DNA from: JBFWYO01 sp050186335
GTDB lineage: Bacteria; Pseudomonadota; Alphaproteobacteria; Bin65
DNA length: 64,000 nucleotides
Assembly (NCBI GenBank): GCA_050186335.1
Contig: JBFWYO010000006.1
Span: 26,677-90,676 of the forward strand
Direction: 5' to 3'
Under the pieces are notes generated by a model. The model had not been told where the DNA came from. It ran no database searches and was given only the letters and a program-made list of their open reading frames with translations. Shown here one piece after another: positions 50,023 through 60,064 of this stretch (the stretch's first letter is position 1; every line of letters starts with the position of its first letter). Made by a program: the position numbers and the translations under genes.

Positions 50023-51195
50023 TCAGGGTTTTCGACGCAGCAGGAATTCGCGGCCGACTTTGACGCTCGATTTGCCGTCGTATTCGATGATATCCGCCGT
50101 GGCATACGTTTCGTGCCAGTTGTCCGGCAGAAACGAACCGGTCCCGATCGAATCGATCGGCGCGTTGGCGACCGCCATGACCTTGCACTTGGCGGGCGTG
50201 AAACCCGAGGACGCGACAATGCGAACCCGCGGAAACCCGGCGGCGTCTAGCTGCTCGCGGACGTGCCAAATGGCGGCCGCGGATACGCCTGCGCCGACCA
50301 GATGGCGTAATTCGGTTTCGCTGCGGTAGCCGCGGATCGCTTCCGGCGCGCGCCGGTCGAGCACGGCATAAGCCCCCGGCGGATCGAGGCCCTCGACGTA
50401 ACGCGAACCCGGCGTGTCCAGGCGCACCGAAAGCCGCCCTTGCCGTTCCATCTCGGCGAAACGCCGGCACACTTCGATCGAATCGCTGATTTCGCGGCCG
50501 TAATAGTCGACCAGCACCGTAAGATCTTCGCCCGGGTAGGCTTCGTGAAACATCTCGGCCGCGCGGACCGTCGAACCGGCATAGCCGATGATCGCGTGCG
50601 GCATGGTGCCCAGACCGCCCGCACGCCCGAAGAAATGCGCCGTGGCGTCGGTCGCGTTGCCGACGAAGCCGGCCGCCTTTACCTTCTTGCGCGCCCGCTC
50701 CGAGCCGACGCTGGCCGCGTAGGCCATCAACTCCGCCATTCCGATGCTGGCGCAATGGCGCGCGTCGAACGCCATGAACGCGACCTTCGGCAGATCGACG
50801 CACATCGTGTACGCGTTGTAGGCGGCGACGCACGTCGCGCCGAGCTTCTGCAGAAAGATCGTTTCGAGATCCACCAAATTGTGGAACGAGCCCGTCAGAT
50901 AGAGCAACGGCTCGCCGGCCCCGACCCATTTGCCCTCGGGGTAGTTCAACTCGATCTTGAACTCGACGCCGCGCGCGCGCGCGATGGATTGGAGCCAATC
51001 GATCATCAGCCGTGGCGCCGAGATCACCGGCCGTCGCATGAACACCGCGTAGGTGACCGTCTTATCGCCGAACTTGCCGACAATGCCTTTGGAGCGATTG
51101 AAGTAATGATCGGTCCAGAGCGAAATTTCGCCATTGTCGGGCATCAAATTGATGCGCCGGACGCCGGGGCCGGGTTTCGGTTTCTGCTCGTTCAT
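50023..51195 (-). CDS. pncB: Nicotinate phosphoribosyltransferase
   Basis: A 390-residue type II phosphoribosyltransferase that makes nicotinate mononucleotide in NAD salvage. It has SLWTDHYFNRSKGIVGKF, the FDARHCASIGMAE block and the GTMPHAIIGYAGSTVRAAEMFHEAYPGEDLTVLVDYYGRE region. The C-terminal RVRIVASSGFTPAKCKVMAVANAPIDSIGTGSFLP carries the phosphate-binding Gly loop. nadE in the same neighbourhood performs the last step of the route. Confidence 0.93.
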   Translation of the reverse strand: MNEQKPKPGPGVRRINLMPDNGEISLWTDHYFNRSKGIVGKFGDKTVTYAVFMRRPVISAPRLMIDWLQSIARARGVEFKIELNYPEGKWVGAGEPLLYLTGSFHNLVDLETIFLQKLGATCVAAYNAYTMCVDLPKVAFMAFDARHCASIGMAELMAYAASVGSERARKKVKAAGFVGNATDATAHFFGRAGGLGTMPHAIIGYAGSTVRAAEMFHEAYPGEDLTVLVDYYGREISDSIEVCRRFAEMERQGRLSVRLDTPGSRYVEGLDPPGAYAVLDRRAPEAIRGYRSETELRHLVGAGVSAAAIWHVREQLDAAGFPRVRIVASSGFTPAKCKVMAVANAPIDSIGTGSFLPDNWHETYATADIIEYDGKSSVKVGREFLLRRKP

Positions 51196-51223
51196 TGCGA
51201 CCTCGGCCCGGGTAGGCAGTTGG

Positions 51224-52606
51224 TTATGACGCCGCCGCCAATTTCCGTTGATCGGCGGTACGCTCGATGCGCAGGGCTTCGGCGATCAGAAACGCGAGTT
51301 CGATAGCCTGCTGGGCGTTAAGCCGCGGGTCGCAGTGCGTATGATAGCGGTCCGCCAGCGCTTCCTCGGTGATTTCCTGGGCCCCGCCGATGCACTCGGT
51401 GACGTCCTGCCCGGTCATTTCGAAGTGAACGCCGCCCGCGTGCGTGGCTTCGGCGCGGTGCGCGTCGAAGAAACCCTGCACTTCGCGCAGGATCCGGTCG
51501 AACGCGCGCGTCTTGTAGCCGGTCGACGCCTTCATCGTGTTGCCGTGCATGGGATCGCACGACCACAGAACCGAACGCCCTTCCCGCTTCACTGCGCGCA
51601 ACAGCGGCGGCAGCTTGGCGGCGACCTGGTCGGCGCCCATGCGCGAGATCAGCGTCATGCGCCCGGGCACATTGGCCGGGTTCAATGTGTCGAGCAGCCG
51701 CAGCAACTCGTCGGGCTTTGCCGACGGCCCGACTTTCATGCCGATCGGATTACACACCCCGCGCAAATATTCGACATGCGCGCCGTCCGGTTGGCGCGTG
51801 CGATCGCCGATCCACAGCATATGCGCGGAACAGGCATACCAATCGCCGGTCAGACTGTCCTGGCGGGTCAATGCCTGTTCGTATTGCAGCAACAGGGCTT
51901 CGTGAGAGGTAAAGAAGCTGGCTTCTTTCACTTGCGGCGATACGTCGGCGGTCAGGCCGCACGCCTCCATGAACGACAGCGCGTCGGTGATGCGGTCGGC
52001 CAGTTCGTTGTAGCGCTTGCCCTGCGGGCTATCGGCGACGAAATCCAGCGTCCAGCGATGCACTTTGTGCAGATCCGCGTAGCCGCCGAGCGCGAAGGCG
52101 CGCAGCAGGTTCAACGTCGCGGCGGCCTGGAAATACGCCTTCACCATCCGTTCCGGATCGGGCTTGCGCGACGGCGCATCGAAGCCGATGCCGTTGACGA
52201 TATCGCCGCGGTAACTCGGCAATTCGACGTCGCCGATTTTTTCCATCGGCGCCGAACGCGGCTTGGCGAACTGGCCGGCGACGCGGCCAACCTTCACGAC
52301 CGGCATGCCGGCGCCGTACATCAGCACGACCGTCATCTGCAGCAACACCTTGAACATGTCGCGGATGTTGTTGGCATTGAACTCGGCGAAACTTTCGGCG
52401 CAGTCGCCGCCTTGGAGCAGGAACGCCTTGCCTTCGGCGGCCTTGGCCAATTGGCCCGTGAGATCGCGCGCCTCGCCGGCAAATACCAACGGCGGATAGG
52501 TGCTCAGCTGGCCTTCGACATCGGCCAGCTGCTTCTGATCCGGGTAATCGGGCATTTGCTGAGCGGGCTTGCTGCGCCAGCTCGTCGGCGTCCATTTCGC
52601 GGGCAT
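51224..52606 (-). CDS. Class II 3-deoxy-7-phosphoheptulonate (DAHP) synthase
   Basis: A 460-residue plant-like DAHP synthase that starts the shikimate pathway from PEP and erythrose 4-phosphate. Characteristic segments are FLLQGGDCAESFAEFNANNIRDMFKVLLQM (with the metal-binding Cys), KVGRVAGQFAKPRS, HMLWIGDRTRQPDGAHVEYLRGVCNPIG, VLWSCDPMHGNTMKA and HAGGVHFEMTGQDVTECIGG. Class II enzymes are usual in alphaproteobacteria. A long gap before the next gene on this strand suggests its own promoter. Confidence 0.96.
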   Translation of the reverse strand: MPAKWTPTSWRSKPAQQMPDYPDQKQLADVEGQLSTYPPLVFAGEARDLTGQLAKAAEGKAFLLQGGDCAESFAEFNANNIRDMFKVLLQMTVVLMYGAGMPVVKVGRVAGQFAKPRSAPMEKIGDVELPSYRGDIVNGIGFDAPSRKPDPERMVKAYFQAAATLNLLRAFALGGYADLHKVHRWTLDFVADSPQGKRYNELADRITDALSFMEACGLTADVSPQVKEASFFTSHEALLLQYEQALTRQDSLTGDWYACSAHMLWIGDRTRQPDGAHVEYLRGVCNPIGMKVGPSAKPDELLRLLDTLNPANVPGRMTLISRMGADQVAAKLPPLLRAVKREGRSVLWSCDPMHGNTMKASTGYKTRAFDRILREVQGFFDAHRAEATHAGGVHFEMTGQDVTECIGGAQEITEEALADRYHTHCDPRLNAQQAIELAFLIAEALRIERTADQRKLAAAS

Positions 52607-52722
52607 TGACGGGATTCCTTGCGGCGGTTTTTCGTGTCGCGCCCTGGATATACGCCCAACATTTGAAAAAATCCAGCGTTTACATGATCTTGGCCCAGAA
52701 TGCCCAATCGGCTGCCGCTAAG

Positions 52723-53940
52723 CTACGGCAGCGATTGCATGATCCGGAATATGCCCGATTTGGTCCCGACCAAAGTGGCCAGCGTGTGCCGCTTGATGAC
52801 CGGAAGACGACCGGCAGGCGCCATGAAGACGTCCCGCATCCAGCCGATGGTCCGGCTTCGGCCCTGAAACACGGGTGTCAGCCAACGGCTGGCCAGCTGG
52901 TAGTAGCCGACATGGGAGCGTCGCAACCGGGCATATCGTGCGGTTGCCTGTTCGATCGTGCCGCCGTGGCCCAGCGCATCGGCGACCGCGGCCGCCAGCA
53001 CCTTGGCATCGATCAACGCCAGATTGGCGCCTTGGCCGAGTTGCGGGCTCATCGCATGCGCGGCGTCGCCGATGAACACCACGTTGCCGATATCCGGCCG
53101 TTGCAGCACGACGTCGCGATACCGCGCCGGAGTCAATTGCTGCAGGTCGACGATGGAATGCAGCAACGCCGCATAGTCGGGCCAGTAGGCCTGCATCTCG
53201 TCCTTCCACGCGGCCAGGCCGCGCCGGCGCCATGCCTCGAACTCGTCCGCGTGCAGGCTCCAGAACAGACTGACCAGCGGCGGATCGCTCGGCTGCAACC
53301 GCCCGACCGGCAGGATCCCCGCCATCTGGCGCGGCCCGTTGTAAACTTGGCGCAGCACGTCCGGGGATCGAATGTTCGGTGCCGGGCAGATGCTCCACAC
53401 CGCGCCCCATCGATACGGCCGATCGCGCCGGACGATGCCGGCGGCGGCGCGCGCCGGCGAATCGCTGCCGTCCGAGAACACCGCAAGATCGAAGCCGGCA
53501 TATTGCTTGCCGTGCGTATCGGTCAGGCGAACATCGGGGCCGGGCTCGAACCGCGTAATCTCGCAATTGGTGATCAGGCCGATATCGCCGGATTGCACGG
53601 CATCGAACAAAACTTGAAACAGGAAGCCGCGATGTATGCCGAGACCGAAATAATCCGGCGCCAGATCGCGGTAGCGCATATCGATCACGGTCCGGCCGTT
53701 GCGCGTGCGGCCGTCCAACCGGTCGATCCGCGCGCCTTGCCGGACCGCTGCCTCGTACAAGCCGAGCGCACGCAAGACGGCGAGCCCGGTCGGTTGCAGC
53801 AACAGACCCGCGCCGATCGGCTGCGGCGCGGCAAAGCGTTCAAACAGCGTCACCGCATGGCCGAGGCGGCGCAAAAAAAGCGCCGAGGCCAAACCGCCGA
53901 CGCCGGCGCCGACGATCGCGACGGAAAGTTTTTTCGACAC
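52723..53940 (-). CDS. FAD-dependent aromatic-type hydroxylase
   Basis: A 405-residue group A flavoprotein monooxygenase. It has the dinucleotide-binding AIVGAGVGGLASALFLRRLG (about 8-27), the DG region near LAVFSDGSDSPARAAAG, and the second FAD motif NVVFIGDAAHAMSPQLGQGANLALIDA. Related enzymes include salicylate and 6-hydroxynicotinate 3-hydroxylases and UbiH-like proteins. Substrate unknown. It follows the glutathione reductase gene by 25 bases in the same direction. Confidence 0.88.
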   Translation of the reverse strand: MSKKLSVAIVGAGVGGLASALFLRRLGHAVTLFERFAAPQPIGAGLLLQPTGLAVLRALGLYEAAVRQGARIDRLDGRTRNGRTVIDMRYRDLAPDYFGLGIHRGFLFQVLFDAVQSGDIGLITNCEITRFEPGPDVRLTDTHGKQYAGFDLAVFSDGSDSPARAAAGIVRRDRPYRWGAVWSICPAPNIRSPDVLRQVYNGPRQMAGILPVGRLQPSDPPLVSLFWSLHADEFEAWRRRGLAAWKDEMQAYWPDYAALLHSIVDLQQLTPARYRDVVLQRPDIGNVVFIGDAAHAMSPQLGQGANLALIDAKVLAAAVADALGHGGTIEQATARYARLRRSHVGYYQLASRWLTPVFQGRSRTIGWMRDVFMAPAGRLPVIKRHTLATLVGTKSGIFRIMQSLP

Positions 53941-53965
53941 AATTCGACCCGGGCTTGAGCGCTCC

Positions 53966-55342
53966 TTATTCTGCCGCCTGTTTCTGCGGCTCCGGCACCG
54001 GCGTGCGCATGGTGACGAACTCCTCCGCCGATGTCGGGTGAATGCCGATGGTCGAATCGAAATCCGCCTTGGTGGCGCCGGCTTTCATTGCCACGGCGAA
54101 ACCCTGAACGATTTCGCCCGCGTCCGCGCCGACCATGTGCAAACCGACGACCCTGTTCGACTCGCGATCGACCACCAGTTTCATCATGGTCTTCTCGTCG
54201 CGACCGGAAAGCGTGTGCTTCATGGCGCGGAAGGTCGCACGGAACACGTCGACCTGGCCGTATTTCGAACGCGCGGCGGTTTCGGTCAGGCCGACCGTGC
54301 CGAGCGGCGGCTGGCTGAACACGCAGGTCGGCACATACTCGTAGCCGACCTTGCGGCCCGTGGGACCGAACAGGCGATCGGCCAGCGCGTGGCCTTCGGC
54401 AATGGCGACGGGCGTGAGATTCAAGCGATCCGTGACATCGCCGATGGCGAAGATGTTCGGCACGTTCGTTTGCCAATCCGCATCGACGACAATCGCGCCT
54501 TTCTCGTCGAGTTTGACGCCGACCTTCTCGAGCCCGAGATTCTTGGTCATCGGCGCGCGGCCCGTGGCGTACATCACGAGATCGGCAGATAGAGTCGAGC
54601 CGTCCTGAAGGCGAACCAGCATCCCGTCGGTGGACTTCTCGATCGCCGCGATGTCGCTCTTGAAGCGCAGATCGATCCCTTTCTTGCGCATCTCTTCGGC
54701 CAGCGTCGTGCGTGCGTCGTCGTCGAAGCCGCGCATGAATAGGTCGCCGCGGTAAAGTTGCGTCACATGGGCGCCGAGCCCGTGAAAGATGCCGGCAAAT
54801 TCGACCGCGATATAGCCGCCGCCGACGACGACGGCGCGCTTCGGCATGGCGTCGAGGAAGAAAGCTTCGTTCGACGTAACGATGTGTTCCTTGCCCGGAA
54901 AATCAGGCACCATCGGCCAGCCGCCGGTCGCCACCAAGATACGGTCCGCGGTCACGGTCTGGCCGCCGACGTCCAACGTATGCGAATCCTTGATCGTCGC
55001 GCGCGCCTTGAAGATCTTGGCGCCGGCGCCGCCGATCAGGCGTTCGTAAATCCCGTTGAGGCGGCTGATTTCGGCATTCTTGTTCGCAATCAGCGTGTGC
55101 CAGCTATGGCTGCGCGGCCCGACCGTCCAGCCAAAGCCCTTGGCGTCCTCGAAATCCTCGGCGAAGTGCGCCGCGTAGACCAGCAGCTTCTTCGGCACGC
55201 AACCGACGTTCACGCAGGTGCCGCCGAAGTACCGATCCTCGGCGATGCCCACGCGCGCGCCATGACCGGCCGCGATGCGCGAGGCGCGCGTGCCGCCCGA
55301 ACCCGCCCCAATGACGAAAAAATCGAAATCGTACTTGGCCAT
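53966..55342 (-). CDS. gor: Glutathione-disulfide reductase
   Basis: A 458-residue FAD/NADPH oxidoreductase. The N-terminal VIGAGSGGTRASRIAA binds FAD, the redox disulfide is C43-VNVG-C48 (GGTCVNVGCVPKK), AVVVGGGYIAVEFAGIFHGLG binds NAD(P)H, and the C-terminal IGIHPTSAEEF gives the His-Glu of the active site. The TRASR near the start is typical of Gor rather than lipoamide dehydrogenase. It lies 46 bases after the SSADH gene. Confidence 0.94.
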   Translation of the reverse strand: MAKYDFDFFVIGAGSGGTRASRIAAGHGARVGIAEDRYFGGTCVNVGCVPKKLLVYAAHFAEDFEDAKGFGWTVGPRSHSWHTLIANKNAEISRLNGIYERLIGGAGAKIFKARATIKDSHTLDVGGQTVTADRILVATGGWPMVPDFPGKEHIVTSNEAFFLDAMPKRAVVVGGGYIAVEFAGIFHGLGAHVTQLYRGDLFMRGFDDDARTTLAEEMRKKGIDLRFKSDIAAIEKSTDGMLVRLQDGSTLSADLVMYATGRAPMTKNLGLEKVGVKLDEKGAIVVDADWQTNVPNIFAIGDVTDRLNLTPVAIAEGHALADRLFGPTGRKVGYEYVPTCVFSQPPLGTVGLTETAARSKYGQVDVFRATFRAMKHTLSGRDEKTMMKLVVDRESNRVVGLHMVGADAGEIVQGFAVAMKAGATKADFDSTIGIHPTSAEEFVTMRTPVPEPQKQAAE

Positions 55343-55388
55343 GCCGTCCTCTGCTCGTAGCTGGCGAAAACCGGGGGACGGCGGCCGG

Positions 55389-56840
55389 TCAGAGGCCCGC
55401 CATCGCCAGGTACTTCACCTGAAGATAGTCTTCGATACCGTATTTCGAGCCCTCGCGCCCGAAACCCGATTGTTTCATGCCGCCGAACGGCGCCACTTCG
55501 GTCGAAATGACCCCGGTATTGATGCCGATCATGCCGTACTCCAGCGCCTCGCCGGTCCGCCAGATCCGCCGCATATCGCGGCTGTAAAAATAGGCCGCCA
55601 GGCCGAATTCCGTGTCGTTGGCCATGCGCACGGCGTCTTCGTCGGCCTTGAACCGAAACAAGGGCGCGACCGGGCCGAAGGTTTCCTCCCTGGCGATCTG
55701 CATGCCCGGCTTCATGTCGGCCAATACGGTCGGCTGATAGAACGTGCCGCCGAGTTCGTGGCGCTTGCCGCCGAGCACAACCCGAGCGCCCTTCTTGAGC
55801 GCGTCCGAAACATGTTGCTCGACCTTGTCCAGCGCGGCTTTGTCGATCAGCGGCCCCTGGTTGACGCCGGGCGCGGTGCCCTCGCCGACCTTGAGCCCGC
55901 TGACGGCCTGCGACAGGCGCGCGGCGAATTCGTCGTACACGCCGTCTTGAATCAGAAACCGGTTGGCGCAGACGCAAGTCTGCCCGGTATTGCGGAATTT
56001 CGACGCCATGGCGCCCTCGACCGCGGCATCCAAGTCCGCATCGTCGAACACGATGAACGGCGAATTGCCGCCGAGTTCGAGCGACAGTTTCTTCACCGTA
56101 TCCGCGCATTGCTTCATCAGGAGCTTGCCGACCTCGGTCGACCCCGTGAACGACAGCTTGCGCACGATGGGGTTGGAAGTGAGCTCGCCGCCGATGGCAA
56201 CCGGATCGCCGGTGACGATATTCAGGACACCCGCTGGAATGCCGGCGCGTTCGCCCAGCACCGCCATCGCGAGCGCCGAGAGCGGCGTCTGCTCCGCCGG
56301 CTTGATCACCATGGTGCAACCGGCGGCCAATGCCGGTCCGACTTTCCGCGCGATCATGGCGTTGGGAAAATTCCACGGCGTGATCGCGGCGCAAACGCCG
56401 ATCGGCTCCTTGATGACGACGATGCGGCGATCGGCCAAGGGCTGCGGGATGGTATCGCCGTAGACGCGCTTGCCCTCCTCGGAGAACCATTCGATGAACG
56501 AAGCGCCATAGAGAATTTCGCCGCGCGATTCGGCCAGGGGCTTGCCCTGCTCGGCGGTCATGATCTGCGCCAGGTCTTCCTGATTCTCGAGCATCAGGTT
56601 GAACCATTTGCGCAGGATGGCGGAGCGTTCCTTCGCGGTCTTGGCGCGCCATGCCGGCCAGGCGCGATTGGCGGCTTCGATGGCGGCCTTGGTTTCGGCG
56701 GCGCCCATGTCGGGGATCGAACCGACCGGATGCAAATTCGCCGGATTGCGGACCGCGATGGTCTTGCCGCTGATCGCGCCGATCCATTTGCCGTCCACGA
56801 AAGCATCCGAACGCAGCAGCGACTGGTCTTTGATCTGCAT
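55389..56840 (-). CDS. gabD: NAD(P)-dependent succinate-semialdehyde dehydrogenase
   Basis: A 483-residue aldehyde dehydrogenase of the GabD type. It contains TPWNFPNAMIARKVGPALAAGCTMVIKPAEQTPLSAL, the catalytic Glu in LELGGNSPFIVFDDADLD and the nucleophile Cys in NTGQTCVCANRFLIQ. The VCAN immediately after the nucleophile and APFGGMKQSGFGREGSKYGIEDY near the end are typical of SSADH. It oxidises succinate semialdehyde to succinate, linking GABA breakdown to the TCA cycle. The ATG at 56840 gives the standard N-terminus; it follows glmS by 11 bases. Confidence 0.92.
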   Translation of the reverse strand: MQIKDQSLLRSDAFVDGKWIGAISGKTIAVRNPANLHPVGSIPDMGAAETKAAIEAANRAWPAWRAKTAKERSAILRKWFNLMLENQEDLAQIMTAEQGKPLAESRGEILYGASFIEWFSEEGKRVYGDTIPQPLADRRIVVIKEPIGVCAAITPWNFPNAMIARKVGPALAAGCTMVIKPAEQTPLSALAMAVLGERAGIPAGVLNIVTGDPVAIGGELTSNPIVRKLSFTGSTEVGKLLMKQCADTVKKLSLELGGNSPFIVFDDADLDAAVEGAMASKFRNTGQTCVCANRFLIQDGVYDEFAARLSQAVSGLKVGEGTAPGVNQGPLIDKAALDKVEQHVSDALKKGARVVLGGKRHELGGTFYQPTVLADMKPGMQIAREETFGPVAPLFRFKADEDAVRMANDTEFGLAAYFYSRDMRRIWRTGEALEYGMIGINTGVISTEVAPFGGMKQSGFGREGSKYGIEDYLQVKYLAMAGL

Positions 56841-56851
56841 GGCGGCCTCTT

Positions 56852-58675
56852 CTATTCGACGGTAACGGACTTGGCCAAGTTGCGCGGCTTGTCGACGTCC
56901 GTGCCCTTCAGCACGGCCGTATGATAGGCGAGCAGCTGCACCGGGATCGCGTAGAGAATCGGCGTCACGAACGGATCCAGCGCCGGCAGTTCGACCGTCG
57001 TTGCGGCGATCTTGCCGAGCTTCGCGATGCCGGCGCGATCGCTGAGAAAGATGACCTGGCCGCCGCGCGCCACGACTTCCTGCGTGTTCGAGGCGGTCTT
57101 GTCGAACAATTCGTCCGACGGGGCCACGACGATGATCGGAACCGATTTGTCGATCAAGGCGATCGGCCCGTGCTTCATTTCGCCGGCGGCGTAACCCTCG
57201 GCGTGGATGTAGGAGATTTCCTTGAGCTTGAGCGCGCCCTCCAGTGCGATCGGGTAGCTCGTCCCGCGCCCCAGATAGAGCACATCCCGCGCGTGCGAAA
57301 CGCCCGCCGCGATATCGCGAATCTGCTGGTCGCGACTGAGCACTTCCGAGGCGCGCGCCGAGACCTCCGCCAGGGCGCGGGTCAGCGCCATTTCGCGTTG
57401 CCGGTCGATGACCCCGCGCGCCCGCGCGGTGGCGATCGCGAGGCACGCGAGGACGGTCAACTGCGTGGTGAACGCCTTGGTCGACGCGACGCCGATTTCC
57501 GGTCCGGCCTTGGTCGGAAACACGACATCCGATTCGCGCGCGATCGAGCTCTCGGCGACGTTGACGACCGAGACGATGTGCTGGCCCTGCTCTTTCGCGT
57601 AGCGCAACGCCGCCAGCGTGTCCGCCGTCTCGCCGGACTGCGAGACGACGATCATCACGCCGCCGGGCGGCATCGGCGCCTGGCGATAGCGAAATTCCGA
57701 GGCGACGTCGATTTCGACCGGCACGCGGGCCAGCTGCTCGAGCCAGTATTTCGCCACCAACCCCGCGTAATACGCCGTGCCGCACGCGGTAATGGTGAAT
57801 TTCGGCACGGTCGCGAGATCGAACGGCAGGCTCGGCAACGAGATCGTACGCGACGCGGGATCGAAAAACGTCCGCAAAGTTTCGCCGATGACGGCCGGCT
57901 GCTCGTAGATCTCCTTGAGCATGAAATGGTCGAACGCGCCCTTGCCGACCAGCGCGCCGGAAGCCGCGGTTTCGACGATCTTGCGGACGACCTTCTCGCC
58001 GTCCTTGTTGCGGATTTCGACCTTATTGCCGTGCAGGATCGCCCAATCGCCTTCGTCCAGATACGTGATCTTGCGGGTCAGCGGCGCGAGCGCCAGCGCA
58101 TCCGAACCCAGATACATCTCGCCGTCGCCGTACCCGACCGCAAGCGGGCTGCCGCGCCGGGCGCCGATCATCAGATCCTGCTCGCCGCTGAAAATCATCG
58201 CCAGCGCGAACGCGCCTTCGAGCCGCCGCAACGCGGCGCCGACGGCGTCGGCCGGATTCATCTGGCGGTCCAGATAGTAGGTCACCAGATGGGCGATCAC
58301 CTCGCTGTCGGTGTCGCTGGCAAAAATGTGTCCGGCTTCGAGCAGCTCGTCCTTGAGCTCGGCGAAATTCTCGATGATGCCGTTATGGACCACGGCGACG
58401 CGCGCGGTGGCGTGCGGATGGGCGTTGCGTTCGTTCGGAATTCCGTGCGTCGCCCACCGCGTGTGGCCGATGCCGACCCGCCCGGCCAGCGGCTGCTGCG
58501 CCAGCAGCGCTTCGAGATTCTTGAGCTTGCCCTCGGCACGGCGGCGCTCGATGCCGCCGTTCACCAGGGTCGCAACGCCGGCCGAATCGTAGCCGCGATA
58601 TTCGAGCCGCCGCAGCCCGTCGACCAGCAGGGCCGATACGTCGCGTTTGCCGATGATGCCGACGATCCCGCACAT
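56852..58675 (-). CDS. glmS: Glutamine-fructose-6-phosphate aminotransferase (isomerizing)
   Basis: A 607-residue enzyme that makes glucosamine 6-phosphate. The Ntn glutaminase domain starts MCGIVGIIG with nucleophile Cys2, and has GIGHTRWATHG and HNGIIENFAELKDEL. Two SIS domains follow (ACGTAYYAGLVAKYW, VSQSGETADTLAALRYAKEQG, LGRGTSYPIALEGALKLKEISYIHAEGYAAGEMKHGPIALID). The C-terminus ends LAKSVTVE as usual. It lies nine bases after glmU; the two catalyse consecutive stages of UDP-GlcNAc synthesis. No glmS ribozyme sequence is expected or seen. Confidence 0.97.
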   Translation of the reverse strand: MCGIVGIIGKRDVSALLVDGLRRLEYRGYDSAGVATLVNGGIERRRAEGKLKNLEALLAQQPLAGRVGIGHTRWATHGIPNERNAHPHATARVAVVHNGIIENFAELKDELLEAGHIFASDTDSEVIAHLVTYYLDRQMNPADAVGAALRRLEGAFALAMIFSGEQDLMIGARRGSPLAVGYGDGEMYLGSDALALAPLTRKITYLDEGDWAILHGNKVEIRNKDGEKVVRKIVETAASGALVGKGAFDHFMLKEIYEQPAVIGETLRTFFDPASRTISLPSLPFDLATVPKFTITACGTAYYAGLVAKYWLEQLARVPVEIDVASEFRYRQAPMPPGGVMIVVSQSGETADTLAALRYAKEQGQHIVSVVNVAESSIARESDVVFPTKAGPEIGVASTKAFTTQLTVLACLAIATARARGVIDRQREMALTRALAEVSARASEVLSRDQQIRDIAAGVSHARDVLYLGRGTSYPIALEGALKLKEISYIHAEGYAAGEMKHGPIALIDKSVPIIVVAPSDELFDKTASNTQEVVARGGQVIFLSDRAGIAKLGKIAATTVELPALDPFVTPILYAIPVQLLAYHTAVLKGTDVDKPRNLAKSVTVE

Positions 58676-58684
58676 GGCGACCGC

Positions 58685-60064
58685 TCAGTCCTTGCCGGGT
58701 TTGGATTTCGCGGCCTGCCGCGCGGCTTTTTCGGCGCTTTTGCGCTCGCGCAGCAACCGGCCGCCGCTTGCGACCGTGCGCTGCTCGTTGCGCTCGACCG
58801 CCAGGGCATCGGCGGGCACGTCCTGCGTGATCGTGCTGCCGGCGCCGACGACGGCGCCCGCGCCGACGCGCACCGGCGCCACCAGCGCGGTGTTCGAGCC
58901 GATGAACGCACCGGCGCCGATCTCGGTCGGATGCTTCAGATACCCGTCGTAGTTGCAGGTGATCGTGCCGGCGCCGATATTGGCCTCGGCCCCGACCGTC
59001 GCATCGCCGAGATACGTCAGGTGATTCGCCTTGGCACCTTTGCCCAGGCTGGTGTTCTTGACCTCGACGAAATTGCCGACATGTGCCTCCTGCGCCAGTG
59101 CCGCGCCCGGCCGCAGCCGCGCGAACGGCCCGACGATCGCGCGCTCGCCGACGATCGCGCCTTCGATGTGGCAATAGGCGCGAATTTCGACGCCGTTGCC
59201 GACCCGCACGCCGGGCCCGAAGCGAACCCCGGGCTCGACCACCACGTCCTGCCCGAGCTCGGTATCGAAACTGAAATAGACCGTCGCCGGATCGATCAGC
59301 GTCGCGCCGTTCGCCATCGCGCGCCGGCGCAGCCGTTCCTGCGCGATCCGCTCGGCGCGCGCCAGTTCGACACGATCGTTGACGCCGAGCACTTCGCTTT
59401 CGTCGCACAGGATATGGCGGCACGCGCGCCCGTCCGCGCGCGCGAACGCGACGATATCGGTCAAATAAAATTCCCGCTTGGCGTTCTTATCGCCGATCCG
59501 CGCCAGCCAGCCGGGCAACCGGCGACCGTCGATTGCCATCACGCCCGAGTTGCACAGGCGCGACTCCAGCTGCGCCGGCGAGGCATCCTTGGCTTCGACG
59601 ATCCCGGTCAGCATGCCGGCCGGATCGACCACCAGACGCCCATAGGCGCCCGGGTTGGCGGCCTCGAAGCCGACCACCGCGACGCCCATCTCGGCGCCCG
59701 CCTGGTGTGCCGACACGAGCCGGCGCAGCGTCTCGACCGACAGGAGCGGCGTGTCGGCGTAAACAACCAGTACGGTTCCGTCGAGCCCCGCCAGCGCGGG
59801 CAGCGCGCTTTTCACGGCGTCCGCGGTGCCCTTTTGCTGTTTCTGGACGACCGTCGCGTGGGGTGCCACGGCGCGTTCGACGGCGTCCATGCCCGGGCCG
59901 ACGACGACGATCGACAAGGCGGGATTCAACGCATCGGTGGCGGCCAGCACATGGCCGATCATCGCCCGCCCCGCGATCGGGTGCAGAACCTTGGGCAGCG
60001 CGGATTTCATGCGCGTGCCCTTGCCGGCAGCCAGAACCACAATGGCAAGATCGGTGTTTGGCAT
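58685..60064 (-). CDS. glmU: Bifunctional UDP-GlcNAc pyrophosphorylase / glucosamine-1-phosphate acetyltransferase
   Basis: A 459-residue two-domain enzyme. The N-terminal nucleotidyltransferase has VVLAAGKGTRMKSALPKVLHP and VVYADTPLL. The C-terminal left-handed beta helix of hexapeptide repeats (about 250-440) has the acetyl-CoA site with TYLGDATVGAEANIGAGTITCNYDG. It makes UDP-GlcNAc for peptidoglycan and lipid A. The ATG at 60064 gives the family start MPNTDLAIVVLAAGKG. It heads the glmU-glmS pair on the minus strand. Confidence 0.97.
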   Translation of the reverse strand: MPNTDLAIVVLAAGKGTRMKSALPKVLHPIAGRAMIGHVLAATDALNPALSIVVVGPGMDAVERAVAPHATVVQKQQKGTADAVKSALPALAGLDGTVLVVYADTPLLSVETLRRLVSAHQAGAEMGVAVVGFEAANPGAYGRLVVDPAGMLTGIVEAKDASPAQLESRLCNSGVMAIDGRRLPGWLARIGDKNAKREFYLTDIVAFARADGRACRHILCDESEVLGVNDRVELARAERIAQERLRRRAMANGATLIDPATVYFSFDTELGQDVVVEPGVRFGPGVRVGNGVEIRAYCHIEGAIVGERAIVGPFARLRPGAALAQEAHVGNFVEVKNTSLGKGAKANHLTYLGDATVGAEANIGAGTITCNYDGYLKHPTEIGAGAFIGSNTALVAPVRVGAGAVVGAGSTITQDVPADALAVERNEQRTVASGGRLLRERKSAEKAARQAAKSKPGKD